NCBI GenBank assembly: GCA_028335825.1
Contig: JAIOKI010000014.1
Location: 426,972-490,971, forward strand
DNA length: 64,000 bases
Origin: Nosema muscidifuracis
Taxonomy: Eukaryota > Microsporidia > Nosematidae
Reading direction: 5' to 3'
Made by a program: the position numbers and the translations under genes. The notes under the pieces are model-generated. The model was not told where the DNA came from, did no database searches, and was given only the letters and a program-made list of their open reading frames with translations. Numbering within the stretch: the first letter of the stretch is position 1; each line of letters opens with the position of its first letter. Shown piece after piece: positions 9,972-22,163 of the stretch.

Positions 9972-10972
9972 TTTTGATATTTAGGTAGGTAAGAAAATAT
10001 TAAATTCTACTAAAATATGAATCAATTTGAATTTTATTACGTATCAAAAATTTCAATTTGTAATTTTTAATTTATAAAAAATAAATTCCAATTTTAAAAT
10101 TTTTGACTTAAATTAAATTTTTATATTTCAAATTTTTTTATATTTAGAAGATTAAAAGTCATCATTTGATTATTTTATTATATAGACATATTTGATAACT
10201 GTTATGATAAAATACTCAATTATTACTATTTTATTGAACTAGTTGTTTGTAATCAACTAACTTTAAAAATCTTGTTAAAATATTTATATATTTAATAGAT
10301 AGTTTATAGTGAAATTCAATCTTTTGATATTTAAATTAATATTTATTTTTGGTTATGAAATTATATGTGATAAATTGTATTTTATGTTAGATCGATTTTT
10401 AAATGATATATGTCTATCATTAGACAAAGAAGTAGATACGTAGCCTTATTTATGTAATGTAACAAAAAATAATTATATATCTAATTGAATGTTCTTCTTA
10501 ACAATACAAATATTATTCAAAGTAATTAGATGTTCATTATTAAAGCACTACAACATAAAATATTAATTTTACAACAATTTAATAGTTTCTACTTCATTTG
10601 ATTAATGAATATCTTTAAGATTTTTATCCAAACTCAAAAATACAATTATTTTTATTATATATATTATTGAATGAAAACTTATTAGTTAAACTTAAAGAAT
10701 ACTTGTTTGAAGATAAGCCTTTTTAATTATAATTAGTCTTTGATATAGAAATTTATGAATCATTATTGATGTGTTTTTGTCAGAAACAAAAATTTGACCT
10801 GTCTGTAAAATTCAAAGATTTAAGAAAACTTAATAACTTATCAGACATATAAATATAAATTTAGAACTGATGATTACTTTAGTACATTTGAAATTGATGT
10901 AGATAAATAATTATCTATTATTATTTATAGATAATTTATGAGATAAAGACAACTTCTTATGTCTAAGAAAGT
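9972..10972. other. Intergenic, trace of decayed coding
   Basis: A short plus-strand open piece near 10,745-10,850 (F-D-I-E-I-Y-E...) is surrounded by stops. Nothing else was recognised. Confidence 0.3.
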
Positions 10973-11480
10973 TCATTTAAATAAACATATTTTAAGTGCA
11001 TCTTTGTCTTTGATTGATATTCTAGAAGAAAATTTAGCCACATTATTATATTGAAATCTTCTTTCTCTACTAAAAACAGCCTGCATTAATATATTTGCTT
11101 TCTGTATTCCATCATAAAAATTATCACATCCCTCATATAATTCCGAAATCGACTATATTTAAAATTAGAGCTATAGCATTGATTATTTGTACTCAAATAT
11201 TTAAAATGATACAATTTGCAACTTTGAACACGTCCCTATAAAGACTTAAAAATCAAAATAATGTGTAACATCTTTAACTTAACTTGTATTACATTTGGAG
11301 AAAAATATAGTAATTGATTAGATGGAATAAATTTTATTAAATTGAATATAGTAATATTAGTTTTTTTCAGTTTAATTATAAAGAAACTATTTGAATATAC
11401 TTTAAAATCTTCAGAACTGTGAGATTTTATAATTACAATCATCTCTCGATTTAATTCTAAATTAAATAAGAAGATCAATT
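10973..11480 (-). pseudogene. Decayed ORF, unidentified
   Basis: Two coding-like stretches follow one another on the minus strand: about 80 codons at 11,236-11,478, and about 57 open codons in another frame ending at TGA 10,973-10,975, with contents such as E-L-Y-E-G-C-D-N-F-Y-D-G and R-I-S-I-K-D-K-D-A. Amino-acid usage looks protein-like, with early Gly, Asp and Arg, in an otherwise AT-saturated area. They are separated by stops and a frame change, so this is probably a dead gene of unknown family. Confidence 0.35.
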
Positions 11481-12224
11481 ATTTGGTAATTCGTATCTTT
11501 TGAAAGTGTAAAAAATTTATTTATAGATGAAAGTTTTATTACATGCTATATACTAGTATTTTAGACTCAGATAATCTTGATATTACTAAATTTAATTATT
11601 GTCATTGCATCATTTCTAAGCCCTAAAAATTCATCAAATAAATATTATAGCCCTATTTGAAACTCATTGGTTGACAAAATAATAAATCAACAGATTTTGC
11701 TATTAAATTGTCTTTATTTTAGGATTTAGATGTGATTATTCTTGTATTATAGTATGCATAAAATATTTCCAGTGACTCCCTTCTTCTATTGTCATTAAAT
11801 GAAATCATCTATGCTGAGACATGGTTTCCTTTATTTTCGTCTCATATAAGAAATTAATCATGTAAGGATAATTTTATTGAGAAGTCACAATTATTAATTA
11901 CTTAGTTAATCTATGAAGATTGTAATAGAAATAATTTTTGAAACATCTTTACTGAATTAAATTGAAATACAAATAATCGAATTACACTTGATTTCAACAT
12001 TATCAAATTTTAACAGGAAATAATATATTTCTTCTCTGAAACAATGAAATAAAATTAATAAATTTATAATTTATCTATTTAATAGAACTATGTTTTTAAC
12101 AGATAATTAATGAGTGTTTGTATGTGAAAGAAAAGATATCATTAATAAAATAATTTATTATATACAACAATCATCTTAACCTCAATACTTATTTTGAGAC
12201 AAAAGTAGGAGAAAAAATTACTAT

Positions 12225-12351
12225 TTAAAAATAATACTCATTGGTAAAATTATCTACAAACCTTATATAGCTTAATACTTAAAATCTTAAAAATAATACT
12301 CATTGGTAAAATTATCTACAAACCTTATATAGGTCAATACATAAATCTTAA
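12225..12351. repeat. 62-bp tandem duplication
   Basis: Two adjacent copies with period 62 share ATAATACTCATTGGTAAAAT and TATCTACAAACCTTATATAG exactly and differ only near their 3' ends. It appears to be a recent slippage or unequal-exchange event. Confidence 0.85.
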
Positions 12352-15009
12352 ATGTTAAAAAACTTCTAAAATCAAAAGCTATCAATAAATAAAACATTTT
12401 TTGACTAAATAAAAACTAGCTAATCAAATGAGACAATGTATTGTGTAAAATATATTATTTATTAATTCTTAGAGTCATATATTTGTAAGAAGTAAGAATC
12501 AGCTTTTAATTTTATTTTAATAACAATTTAATTTATAAAGCATAGAAAAGATAACAATCATCTTATTCAATTTATTTATGGGGTACAATTAATAAATTTA
12601 TTCTGTTATGTATTAAGAAGGAGTAATTATTTCCATTCAAATAATTTATCACAAAAAAGTGAATTTTAAGTTTTAATTAGCGTGTCACTTACAGGAGATC
12701 TCCTTAATTTTATAAAGTTAAAAAAGTAACAAATCAATAATTTTTAACCATCTTTATGCATATTCAAAATTTTTTGTTCCCTCATCCCTTGCAGTTTCAT
12801 TTTCTTCTTGTCAGTCGTGTTGCTGAATCATTCGTGTCAATCAAAAGATCTTTTCGATGTCTAAAAAAATTATGTTGTTTTATTTTTTTGTAATATCGCT
12901 ATATAAACTGTTCTTTTTGTCTTCTTACCTTTTGCTGAAGTAAATCTGCTTTCTAAATTACTTTTACTTATTAAAAAGGGTCTTATTTTAAAAAGTTGAG
13001 TCTTCTTTTATCCTGTGTTTGTATTATAGCTCGTCTTCTAAGTATAAATTCCTTCGTGTTGTCTAAACTTAAATATAATTGCAATAACATTTTTGACACT
13101 TTTCATTAATATTTATGAAACTTCTTCCTAGTTTTTCCTCATAAGATACAACTTTTTTTGGAATCAATTATTTTTAATATGATTATTTAGTTTTATCATT
13201 TAATAACTGAACAAGAAAATTATAATTGTGAAATTTTTTACATTATATGTTTACTTTTAAATTCTGTAAGATCTAAAAAAGATAATTGAAAAGATCATTT
13301 ATACATTAAATATTTTTTTCATTTCATTATTATAAATTTTATTACACGTTTTTTTATGTAACTTATTTAATTTCTGTATATAAATAAACGATAATTCTAC
13401 AATACATAGTTTAATTTACTAAAACCAAATGCATTTTATAAAATTTTGAAAAGGGCTTTAATTATTTTATAAATCAAATCCACGCCAATTATTTTATAAT
13501 TAATATTATTTAAAGACTTACTTTAAAGAAATCTAAAAGAATAACATTCAATAATTGAAATATCTATTAAACATTTATTTTATATAAATTAATTATTAAG
13601 AACATACTAATAGAATAAGAAAGATATATTCATAATTAATGAATTAAAAAGATTTATTAATCATTGAAGTAAAAAATATCTTCTTTGACAATCTAAAGTA
13701 AATAAGACCCGAAAATACGATCTGTTAGCTTTTTACTGTGTCTCAATGTAAAAGATAAGAATAATTTCTTATGTTATGACATTGTAACTAAAAAATACCT
13801 AATCTTATTGGAAAATATAGACTTAAACTACCAAATGTGAAATATACAGTCTAATGTTTTATAATGATTCTCTAGAGCTTTATGTTTAAGTATATGCTTA
13901 AACTTCTTGCCTTTAACTAAGAATATATGAAGCTATATATAGAATGAAAGAATTTGAAAAATTTGACACTTTAAATATAAAGATTAACTTGAAACCGCAA
14001 ATTATAGACCAAATAGAAATTTATATTTTGATATAAACTTAATAAATTCATTTTGTCAAATTGTAAATTTAATTTAATAAATTATCTATTTGTATATAAG
14101 AAGTAGCATATGAAATTTATTTGATAAATTTAGCATAAATATCTTATTTAAAGTATATTCATTCTTTTGTTTATTAAATTTTTTCTACTTTAGACAACAA
14201 ATTATAAAATCAAGTTTTCGACAGACAAGAATAAATAACATTAGTTTATAACTTTATAAATCATAAAAATAGATGAACATGATCAAAGTTTAAAATTTGA
14301 CTTTTAAATACTGATATTTTATATACAATAAAATAAAACCTTTCAATTTATTTGTATTAGTTAATATTTAATTAATCATATTATTAATAACAAAAAGTGA
14401 CTATAAATAAAATCATTTTAATTAATCATTTATCAAATTATTTTTAGTAAAACACATTTTAATTTATTATATAACGTAAATCAGATTATAAGAAATTTTA
14501 TTTTTTATTTAACTAAGTGGCATAATACTCAGAGATGCAGCTTGTTCTGAGGTAAAACTTTAAGAATTAATACTTGAATGCTCAACTTATCCTGGCATGC
14601 ATTTATTGTAATTAAATTTGTTTGATCTTAAATAGCATTGACTTTATTAGATATAATTGATTTAAAAATTTTTGAAAAGAAGCTCAATAAAAATATCCTT
14701 TAAATCGAATATAAATAAGTACACATTAAGCTATATAAATATTTTTTAATCAATTAAAAATTAATTTTGATTAATTAAAAATAATTAGTAAGAAATAACT
14801 AATACAGTACGTGTATAAATAAATCATGAGGTAATAATACTACACTAACGTAAATAAGATTTTAATAAATTATTAATTTTTTAGTCAAGCAATTTTTATT
14901 TTTTATCTAATGTAAATCAGATTACAAGACATTATTAATTTTTTTATAAATGTCGATAAATTTAATAAACAATTTAATAAAAAACTTTTAAATTTACTTT
15001 TTTTTTATG

Positions 15010-15013
15010 CCCC
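15010..15013 (+). promoter_or_regulatory. CCCC start motif
   Basis: ATGCCCCAAGTATG places CCCC four bases before the ATG at 15,018. The ATG at 15,007 would encode only a four-codon peptide. Confidence 0.65.
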
Positions 15014-15017
15014 AAGT

Positions 15018-15260
15018 ATGAATTCATTTAAAGAAATTTCTGAAGTGAATCTTGATAAAGATGAAAGTCGTTTTTTAGAAGAGATTACGGATCATCGTAT
15101 GCATCTTATTGTAGCAGCTTCTTTCTTTCTTATAACCACTCTAAGTTGTTTATTCTATAGTATAAAAAAAACCAAAGATAAATCTCTAAAATTTTTATAT
15201 GGATTTGTTTCTACTATTTTAGTATTGTTGGTATTTTTTTTGGTGAATAAAAATTATTAA
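15018..15260 (+). CDS. Small two-span membrane protein, 80 aa
   Basis: The protein has an acidic N-terminus of about 27 residues (K-D-E-S-R-F-L-E-E-I), a first membrane span at residues 29-48 (LIVAASFFLITTLSCLFYSI), a short basic loop (K-K-T-K-D-K-S-L-K), and a second span at about 60-76 (GFVSTILVLLVFFLV) ending NKNY. A hairpin with both ends on the same side is expected. The CCCC motif fixes the start. The layout resembles the TGA-interrupted ORF at 60,098-60,499, which also has a hydrophilic N-terminus, two spans and a charged loop, but identity is too low to call them related. No family recognised. It stands alone in a gene-poor stretch. Confidence 0.65.
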   Translation: MNSFKEISEVNLDKDESRFLEEITDHRMHLIVAASFFLITTLSCLFYSIKKTKDKSLKFLYGFVSTILVLLVFFLVNKNY

Positions 15261-16863
15261 AAATATTTTTAATTTAAATATTGTGTTATATTATTAAACC
15301 AGAATTATGTTAAACAGTAATATTTTGTATACTTTTATACAAACTGTTATTTATATATAACCAAGATGACGCTATAAGCCAGATTATAAAAACTCTCTGG
15401 ATAGAAAATATAAAAATTATTCAGCGAATTTTATGCACTTATTGAGTTAGTTCGTTATAAGATGATGTTAGATTGATATATCCATATTGAATATTTAGTA
15501 ATTACTATTTACCGATAAAATTGAAATATGAATAGATACAAGATTTTAGATAGAATAAAAAAAGTACAGTAAAATTATTATTTTTTATTTTACAAGATAA
15601 AAAATGTTTTCTAATATTGATGCATTAATAATGTTAATTAAGATTATAAAAACAGTGGAATTAATTAATAAACATAAAATGATTTACTTAAAATCATAGT
15701 ATATCTCTTTATATTTACAAGATGATTTTTTTGTGTACGTGATGACAATAAAAAAGCGGTATTAAAGTTCTACAAGAAATATATAATAGATATTAAGTTA
15801 AATAACTGACTTTAAACTATGTACAATCATTAGTGCTTAAGATGACGTTAAAAAGCTTTGTTATGGAAAGTTGCAAAAGAAGTACAACGCACGCATGCAT
15901 TAATAGTAACTTTAATAGATGAATTCTCAAAAAATCTAATATTAATAAAAGACTAGTAAATATCTAGAATTGAATGAATTTCATAATTAATTAACTTATA
16001 TAGCTTAAATAAATTTTTATCTTATCATTTACATAATATCATTAAATATATATTTATTATTTAATTTTGATACTACCTATTATTTTATGTACACTAAACT
16101 AAGAAAATTAAAATACAAAATATTAATATTCGAAATTAGTCGAACGTTAAAAAATATTCCATCTTATTTTAAGATCTTATGTAATTAATAATAATAAATA
16201 TCCTGCTTTAAAAAAAATAATCATTCAATTAAGGCACAATATGATAAGAAGTAGATCATGACTACACTTGAAGATATATCGAATCTTTAAGATTCTTTCA
16301 TCTACAGATTGATAGAAACCACGAACTAACTAAATAAAGAGAATAAAAAAATCACTCAGTCCGAAATGATTAATGAATGAGAAAAATGGATGTAAATTGT
16401 CGTAGTCAAGTATCTAGAAAATGAAATATTGATATATTCACATTTTAGTATAAATATTTATTATATTCTACACAGACAAAAGGATGATTGACCCTAACTT
16501 TTTACACAATGTTACTTATAAAAATAAATAATATCTAATTATCAAATTTAATTTTAAGACTTCTATTTTATTAATAGTATAATTTATAAATCTTAGTATT
16601 TAATATAAACTTAATTGATTAAATATTTTAATACGACCTGTCATCTCTGAACACTTATGAATGATTCTATTGAAGAAAGATATACTGATAATTTATTAAG
16701 AAATCAATTCTATGCTTAATTTTAATTTATAGAAATATCTTATATCTTATAAATTATTAATTGAACAACTGAATGAAAAAGATATAATTTAAAACCGTTA
16801 TCTGTTAAATTTTTTACAGTTATTCGATTAAAGAAAATAATTAATTTAAAGAGATATTATATT
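15261..16863. other. Intergenic, nothing recognised
   Basis: AT-rich sequence without a supportable ORF, RNA or repeat. Confidence 0.5.
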
Positions 16864-17121
16864 TTATGTATTTTCCACATTAAATTTTCTATTTTGTATT
16901 CTCCTAATTGTTTCTTTATACATAAGAAATTCTTCTTTACTACAAGCTTCTATAGAAGTTAAATAAAATACATGAATAGATACTTTATCTTCTACAAATA
17001 ATTAATCTTCCTGATATGCAACATTATTAAGAGTTATAATTTCTTCTTTACTTATAAATTCATTTGCTAACATGATACAATTATTAAATCCAACATTTAT
17101 TTTACTATGAAAGGATTTCAT
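16864..17121 (-). pseudogene. 85-codon ORF with one in-frame TAA
   Basis: From the ATG at 17,121 one frame reads to TAA at 16,866-16,864, interrupted only by TAA at codon 40 (17,004-17,002). Content on both sides is protein-like: a first half with N-V-G-F-N-N-C and S-K-E-E-I-I-T, a second half with V-E-D-K-V-S-I-H-V-F-Y and Y-K-E-T-I-R-R-I-Q-N-R-K. A single C-to-T change in a CAA (Gln) codon would explain the stop. It is either a young pseudogene, a sequencing error, or a short upstream ORF. No family recognised. Confidence 0.45.
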
Positions 17122-19118
17122 TTTAATTTTTATATTGAAAAGTAAATTTTAAAATATAATTATTTTCGATATTCTAGTATTTTATTTTATGTTATTTAAT
17201 TGGTAAATAATTCTTATAAATTATTTTATGTAGTAACGTAAAACATACAAGTTTACTATAAAATGAATATTTTTAAAGAATTACTATCTCTAAGTAATCA
17301 AAAAAGTTACAGATAATTTAAAAATAGGCTTAAATATTTATACTACCATTCAAATAGTCATTAACAGAAGAGGATTAGAAACTATAATATTAGAAATATG
17401 AAAGACGTATTATGATAATATTTAGTTTAGATTAATAAATTTAGAAGATATGACTAACTCGCTAATTAACTTTCTCTAATAAATAGCTTTAATATAAAAA
17501 TAATCTTTTTTGTTATAAATTAAGACAAAATACATACAAAATTAAAAAAATTACATATAATCTTTATATTTACTTAATTACTCTTAAAAACATTTAGATG
17601 AAATAGAGGCTCATATAGAAGAACAAGATCTAGAGATGATGAATATAAAATATTCGTTCTTTGATATACATTTTATAGCACATCAGATAAATAATTCAAT
17701 AATTCTTATTAGATATATTTAATTTTTATATCATTTAATAGTTTAACCGAAATAAAAAGTATTTTTAATATAATAAGTTATTAATAGAATGATAAATTGA
17801 TTATAAATTTATTATTATTAAATATCAGTTAATTATTCTGATAATAATTAATTTTATTTATTACTTAAACTAGTTTATATTAGATATTAAGCTCTGATTT
17901 TTATAATATATTATTAATGAAGTATTTATTAAAAGCTTTCCAATGGAATTTTAATTTATATTATAAATCAAAATATATTATAAACTACCATTAAAAATAA
18001 CAAATATAATATTTTCAAAAAAATAAAATTTTTGGCATTGTTGGGGATCGATTAGACTAATCTGTCATTTTATTAATTAAGATCATTATGAGAAACTATA
18101 AAAAAAGTATCCTTCAAAAATCAGAATGTATGATGATTTGTCTCTTTTTAATAACAAATAATTTTAAACAATTGACGGAGAAAGCTAAGTATAGTGAAAT
18201 CTAATAAAAATTTAAATGTAAATAAAGTAGTTATATAAAGATAATAATTGAATCATAGATTTGAATTTTAATAATACATTAATAAATTTTGTATATTACC
18301 ATATTCAACAAATTACATTTTTTCTAAAAAAATTAATTTAAATATTCTTTAAAGGGTAAAAACAATTGAAGATCAATTTCTTTTTTAATTAATTAATATT
18401 TTACAATATTTGATGTATAATAAATTATTATTTTAGAATTATAGGTTTTTCTTATATTTATATTTTACTTTGACTGTTCTTAAGTTGTATCTGAAATTAT
18501 GTTTATTTCTATTACTACAATATTACAATTTTTTTCTTAATTTATCAATCACAAATTATTCAGTTAATTATACTTAATTTAATTATCAATTTATTTTAGT
18601 ATCTAATCTTAACTTTTTTTTCATATAGAATATAATTTTAATTGATTGTTAAATAGTCTATAGTTGATTGAATAAATATTATTATATTTAAAATATTTTG
18701 ATTTGTGATTTAATTAAAAAATAAAAATTCTAATTTGAATTTCAATGTAAAAAAAGTATCTTTATATTTCACAATATGATATAAATAACAAATTAATGCC
18801 TTTATATAAAAGTTAATCATTTAGATAAAATAGAAAGGGTTAAATAAATTTTATATTACTTTAACTCCTTTACTTATTAGACAGTATTTGACAAATTAAA
18901 AAAATAAATTTTATTTTATGGATTCATTAATTGTCTAATTATTTAACACGTCATTTTATAAAAATTATACATTTATAGAAAAAAATAAAAGTTATTTAAA
19001 ATCAAATAAAATATTCAGTTAATACGTTAAAGCTAAATTTTTCAATTACTCTAAATAAATAATTTTTATTGCCCCTTTTCTATATTAAACTATTTATACT
19101 TAAACTTTATGCCCATTA
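17122..19118. other. Intergenic, nothing recognised
   Basis: Very AT-rich. No ORF above background, no RNA structure and no clear repeat. The HECT gene's start signal lies at its right end. Confidence 0.5.
19112..19114 (+). promoter_or_regulatory. CCC start motif of the HECT gene
   Basis: TTATGCCCATTAATG puts CCC four bases before the ATG at 19,119. A second GCCCC lies about 45 bases further upstream, near 19,071. Confidence 0.65.
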
Positions 19119-20825
19119 ATGACGTTGCTTAATTTCAAAATAATATTTATTTCAGTTTTTGTGTGTCTGATAGTATTATTGTTGATATTTAGTTTATATG
19201 GAAAGAGTTCAAATGGTGAAAATCCACCACCGATTGCTGACCCAAATAATTCTTCTGAATCTAAGGATACAAAAATAAATGATAATCCTCCTAAAACTAA
19301 AAATAACGAAGATCTAAAAAAGAATGAAAATTCAAACAAACCGGTATTTGATGAAAATAATAAAAAAACTTCTGATTCAAAAAATAATACTGATTGTCAG
19401 AATACAGATAAACAAAATAATTCATCAATCATTAATAATAGTAATGATAAAGAAAGTTCCTCAAATAATTTTATTATTCCTGAAGATTATAACATTGTAG
19501 AGGAATCTTCTTCAGGAAATTCTCAAAACTCAAATTTAGATCAAGAAATAGGATCAAATAATATCTCTGATGAAATTCCACAAGAAGATTTACTTTTTAG
19601 TTTTAACAATACATTTTATGACTCCGAAATTGAAGATAGTTCTAGTTTAACAAATCAAAGACGTACATTTGAAAATTTTGAAGATAAAATTGATTATTTA
19701 GGGCAAGAGATTAATTCAAGATATAGATCAGTTTTATATGGTTCTTTTTCAATTTATATCAACAGAGAATCAGCTCTTGAAGATTCTTTGGACAAGATTT
19801 TAAATACTAGTCCTTCTGATTTAAGAAAAAAGCCAAGAGTTCATTTTGAAAATGAACAAGGTATTGACGTAGGTGGTTTGACAAAAGAATGGTTAGAATT
19901 GATAATAAAAAATGCTTTAAATCCTGATATAGGCTATTTTTCGTTTACTAATGATAAGAATACAACATTTAGGCCTTCTACATATAGTGGATTTGATTTA
20001 GAGCATTTAAAATTTTACAAGTTTGTTGGAAGAATTTTAGGCATGGCTATTATCAATAAATATAATGTCGGAGCATATTTTGATAAAAGTGTCTTTAAGA
20101 GCATTTTAAAAAAGAAATGTACCCTTTCAGATTTAGAAGAAATTGATCCGGTGTATTACAATTCTTTATTATCAATTAAGAACACACCAATAGCTGATCT
20201 TGGAATTGACATTACCTTTGATCATGAAGTAAATGAATTTGGAGTAAGTAAAAATATCGACTTAATTCCTAATGGTAGAAATATAGTTGTTACAGACGAG
20301 AATAAAAATCGATATTTAGATTTGAAAGCCCATATAATGTTATATGGTATAATTAAAAATCAATTAAAGTCACTCAGAGAGGGTTTGTACGATGTAATCG
20401 ATCCAGATTTAATTTCGATATTTACAGAATCAGAATTAGAATTGTTGATATGTGGAAATCCTAAGATTGATGTAGAAGATTGGAAAAATAACACCATTTA
20501 TTTAGAATATAATAGTGATAGTAACATGATTATATGGTTTTGGAGAGTAGTAGAGGAATTTTCTCAGTCAGAAAGAGCTAAATTATTACAATTTGTAACT
20601 GGTTCAAGCAAAGTACCTTTTGGAGGTTTTGCTCATTTAAAAAGTAATGGAGATAATTTAAGATTTAAAATCATAAGAATGTATTCTATAGATCCCAGAA
20701 GTCTTCCAAAGGCACATACATGTTTCAATGAGCTAGAACTTCCTGAATATCCAACTTATGAATATTTTAAAGAAAAGATTTTGCTAGCTATAAATGAAGG
20801 TAGTGATGGCTTCGAAATGCTTTAA
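19119..20825 (+). CDS. HECT-type E3 ubiquitin ligase with N-terminal membrane segment
   Basis: The 568-residue protein carries a complete HECT domain, which takes ubiquitin from an E2 onto its own cysteine and passes it to a lysine of a substrate. Visible landmarks: D250-V-G-G-L-T-K-E-W258 (N-lobe signature D-x-GG-L-x-x-EW), F302-V-G-R-I-L-G-M-A, the V-P-F-G-G-F turn near residue 500, and H-T-C535-F-N-E-L-E-L-P, where C535 is the predicted catalytic cysteine. Phenylalanine sits four residues from the C-terminus, as catalysis in this family requires. Ahead of it, residues 7-27 form a hydrophobic signal peptide or anchor, followed by about 170 residues of low-complexity Asn/Ser/Asp/Lys linker. 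No WW, C2 or other substrate-binding domain is seen. Whether the HECT domain faces the cytosol or is exported cannot be told from sequence. Stop TAA. Confidence 0.93.
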   Translation: MTLLNFKIIFISVFVCLIVLLLIFSLYGKSSNGENPPPIADPNNSSESKDTKINDNPPKTKNNEDLKKNENSNKPVFDENNKKTSDSKNNTDCQNTDKQNNSSIINNSNDKESSSNNFIIPEDYNIVEESSSGNSQNSNLDQEIGSNNISDEIPQEDLLFSFNNTFYDSEIEDSSSLTNQRRTFENFEDKIDYLGQEINSRYRSVLYGSFSIYINRESALEDSLDKILNTSPSDLRKKPRVHFENEQGIDVGGLTKEWLELIIKNALNPDIGYFSFTNDKNTTFRPSTYSGFDLEHLKFYKFVGRILGMAIINKYNVGAYFDKSVFKSILKKKCTLSDLEEIDPVYYNSLLSIKNTPIADLGIDITFDHEVNEFGVSKNIDLIPNGRNIVVTDENKNRYLDLKAHIMLYGIIKNQLKSLREGLYDVIDPDLISIFTESELELLICGNPKIDVEDWKNNTIYLEYNSDSNMIIWFWRVVEEFSQSERAKLLQFVTGSSKVPFGGFAHLKSNGDNLRFKIIRMYSIDPRSLPKAHTCFNELELPEYPTYEYFKEKILLAINEGSDGFEML

Positions 20826-21933
20826 TAAATTTTTAATATTTTCAACTTTCATTATATTAAACTATCAGTCTTTTAATATAACAATTATGCTAAGAAAGGG
20901 TTATTAAACAACATTTTTTAAATATAAGTGTATTTAAAAATTAAAACTGTACACTTCATACAAGCTTTGTAAAAAATAATCTTATTCTACGGTACAACTT
21001 AGAATACTAAAATATAACAAGTCGATATATTAAAGATACTTTTGAAAGTAGTATCTTAATTTTATATAATAAAACACGTCAATAAATCAAATAATTACTA
21101 ATATTACAAAGATCTCTGCAAAATGAAAAACTTTAAAATTTTATTTATTTTAAATAATACGAATCTTAAGAGCAAGATAGTTTTGAAGGAATAATTTTTA
21201 TAGTAGTTACGCTTATCAAATGCAAATTAATAATAAAATACTAAGTTTATAACAATTTAGTAACTGTGAAAATAGTCTAGATTTATAAATATAGTCTCTA
21301 TATTAATAAAATATCTTTGTTTTTTCTTAAATAAAATTCTAATACTTTTATTTTACTATACAAATCTTCTATTAAATATATTTTTATCAATCAAATCTAT
21401 TTTTCTTATTTAAATAAATATTCATATTATGATAATTAAACTTAATCAAATAAATTAATATTATTATCAATTATTCAATGGTATAAATGATTTTATGACA
21501 CATATTATTTTTTTATATAATAATATTAAAATCAAATACTTTTGATAATCAAAAGTTTAAAATTTATTTTTGTAAATTGCTAAATTAAAGTCATTTCTAG
21601 CACAGAAAAATTTTGCAATTATGTAAATAAATCTATAAGAATTATAGACAAATTATATTTCATTAAGTGATACTGAACCCTTAAGCATATTTTTTAATCT
21701 ATTATTAGCCTAAGCCATAGTTAAATCATATTTTCTGTTTAAAATTATCAAAATGTCATGAACTTATTATATGTAAGTAAAACACTAACAGATTCTGTTA
21801 TAATAATGTATTTTTATTTTATTTTTTAATTTACTATCTTTTAAATTATCTTTTATTAATAGAAAATTATTATTAATTAAAAAAAATAATCATCTGTTAA
21901 TTGTTAATAAATATAGAACTGCAAAATCATTAA
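20826..21933. other. Intergenic, nothing recognised
   Basis: No supportable feature. The right edge (about 21,905) is where similarity to the 41.7-44.3 kb segment begins. Confidence 0.5.
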
Positions 21934-22158
21934 TTAAAGTATTTTATTATCTTTTAATATCTTTATAAAACCTTGAATTATCATGTTTGACATAAATCTA
22001 ATTGCTATACTGTTTAAGTAACGGTTATAAAATATTCTATTTAATAAGTTGTAATATTTATTTGGTTGATTTTCATCTATCAAATTTAAGAATAGTCCAT
22101 GAATTTCGATATTTTCTCTTAATGAATCTTTTGATTTTGTTTTATAATAATCTGAAAA
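21934..22158 (-). other. Conserved -1 frame extension downstream of the orphan gene
   Basis: Just after the TAA of the 22,164-23,267 gene, the -1 frame is open for 74 codons to TAA at 21,936-21,934 (beginning F-S-D-Y-Y-K-T-K-S-K-D, ending I-L-K-D-N-K-I-L). The decayed copy at 41,709-41,936 keeps the same frame open over the same 74 codons with no gaps. It has no ATG near its start. A sequence fitting a -1 slippery heptamer, A-AAT-TTT, lies directly before the TAA in this copy. It could be a C-terminal part reached by frameshifting, or the tail of a gene broken before duplication. Confidence 0.5.
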
Positions 22159-22163
22159 TATTT

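Larger units (their letters stand above)
11481..15017. other. Gene-poor stretch with a tandem repeat and faint coding relics
   Basis: It contains the 62-bp tandem duplication at 12,225-12,351. The block 12,770-13,080 has higher GC and reads on the minus strand as broken basic pieces (A-K-G-K-K-T-K-R-T-V-Y-I-A). A 20-base string GTAAATCAGATTA(T/C)AAGA recurs at about 14,477 and 14,912. No gene could be supported. Confidence 0.4.

Noticed and set aside
9983-9994. TAGGTAGGTAAG as an interstitial telomere repeat
   Set aside because: Two units occur easily by chance.
10745-10850. F-D-I-E-I-Y piece resembling a family B DNA polymerase exonuclease motif, as in virus-like elements
   Set aside because: Only a few residues match; no other polymerase motif nearby, so no such element is claimed.
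19100-19339. 79-codon minus-strand ORF over the HECT N-terminus
   Set aside because: Shadow of the low-complexity linker; no start motif.
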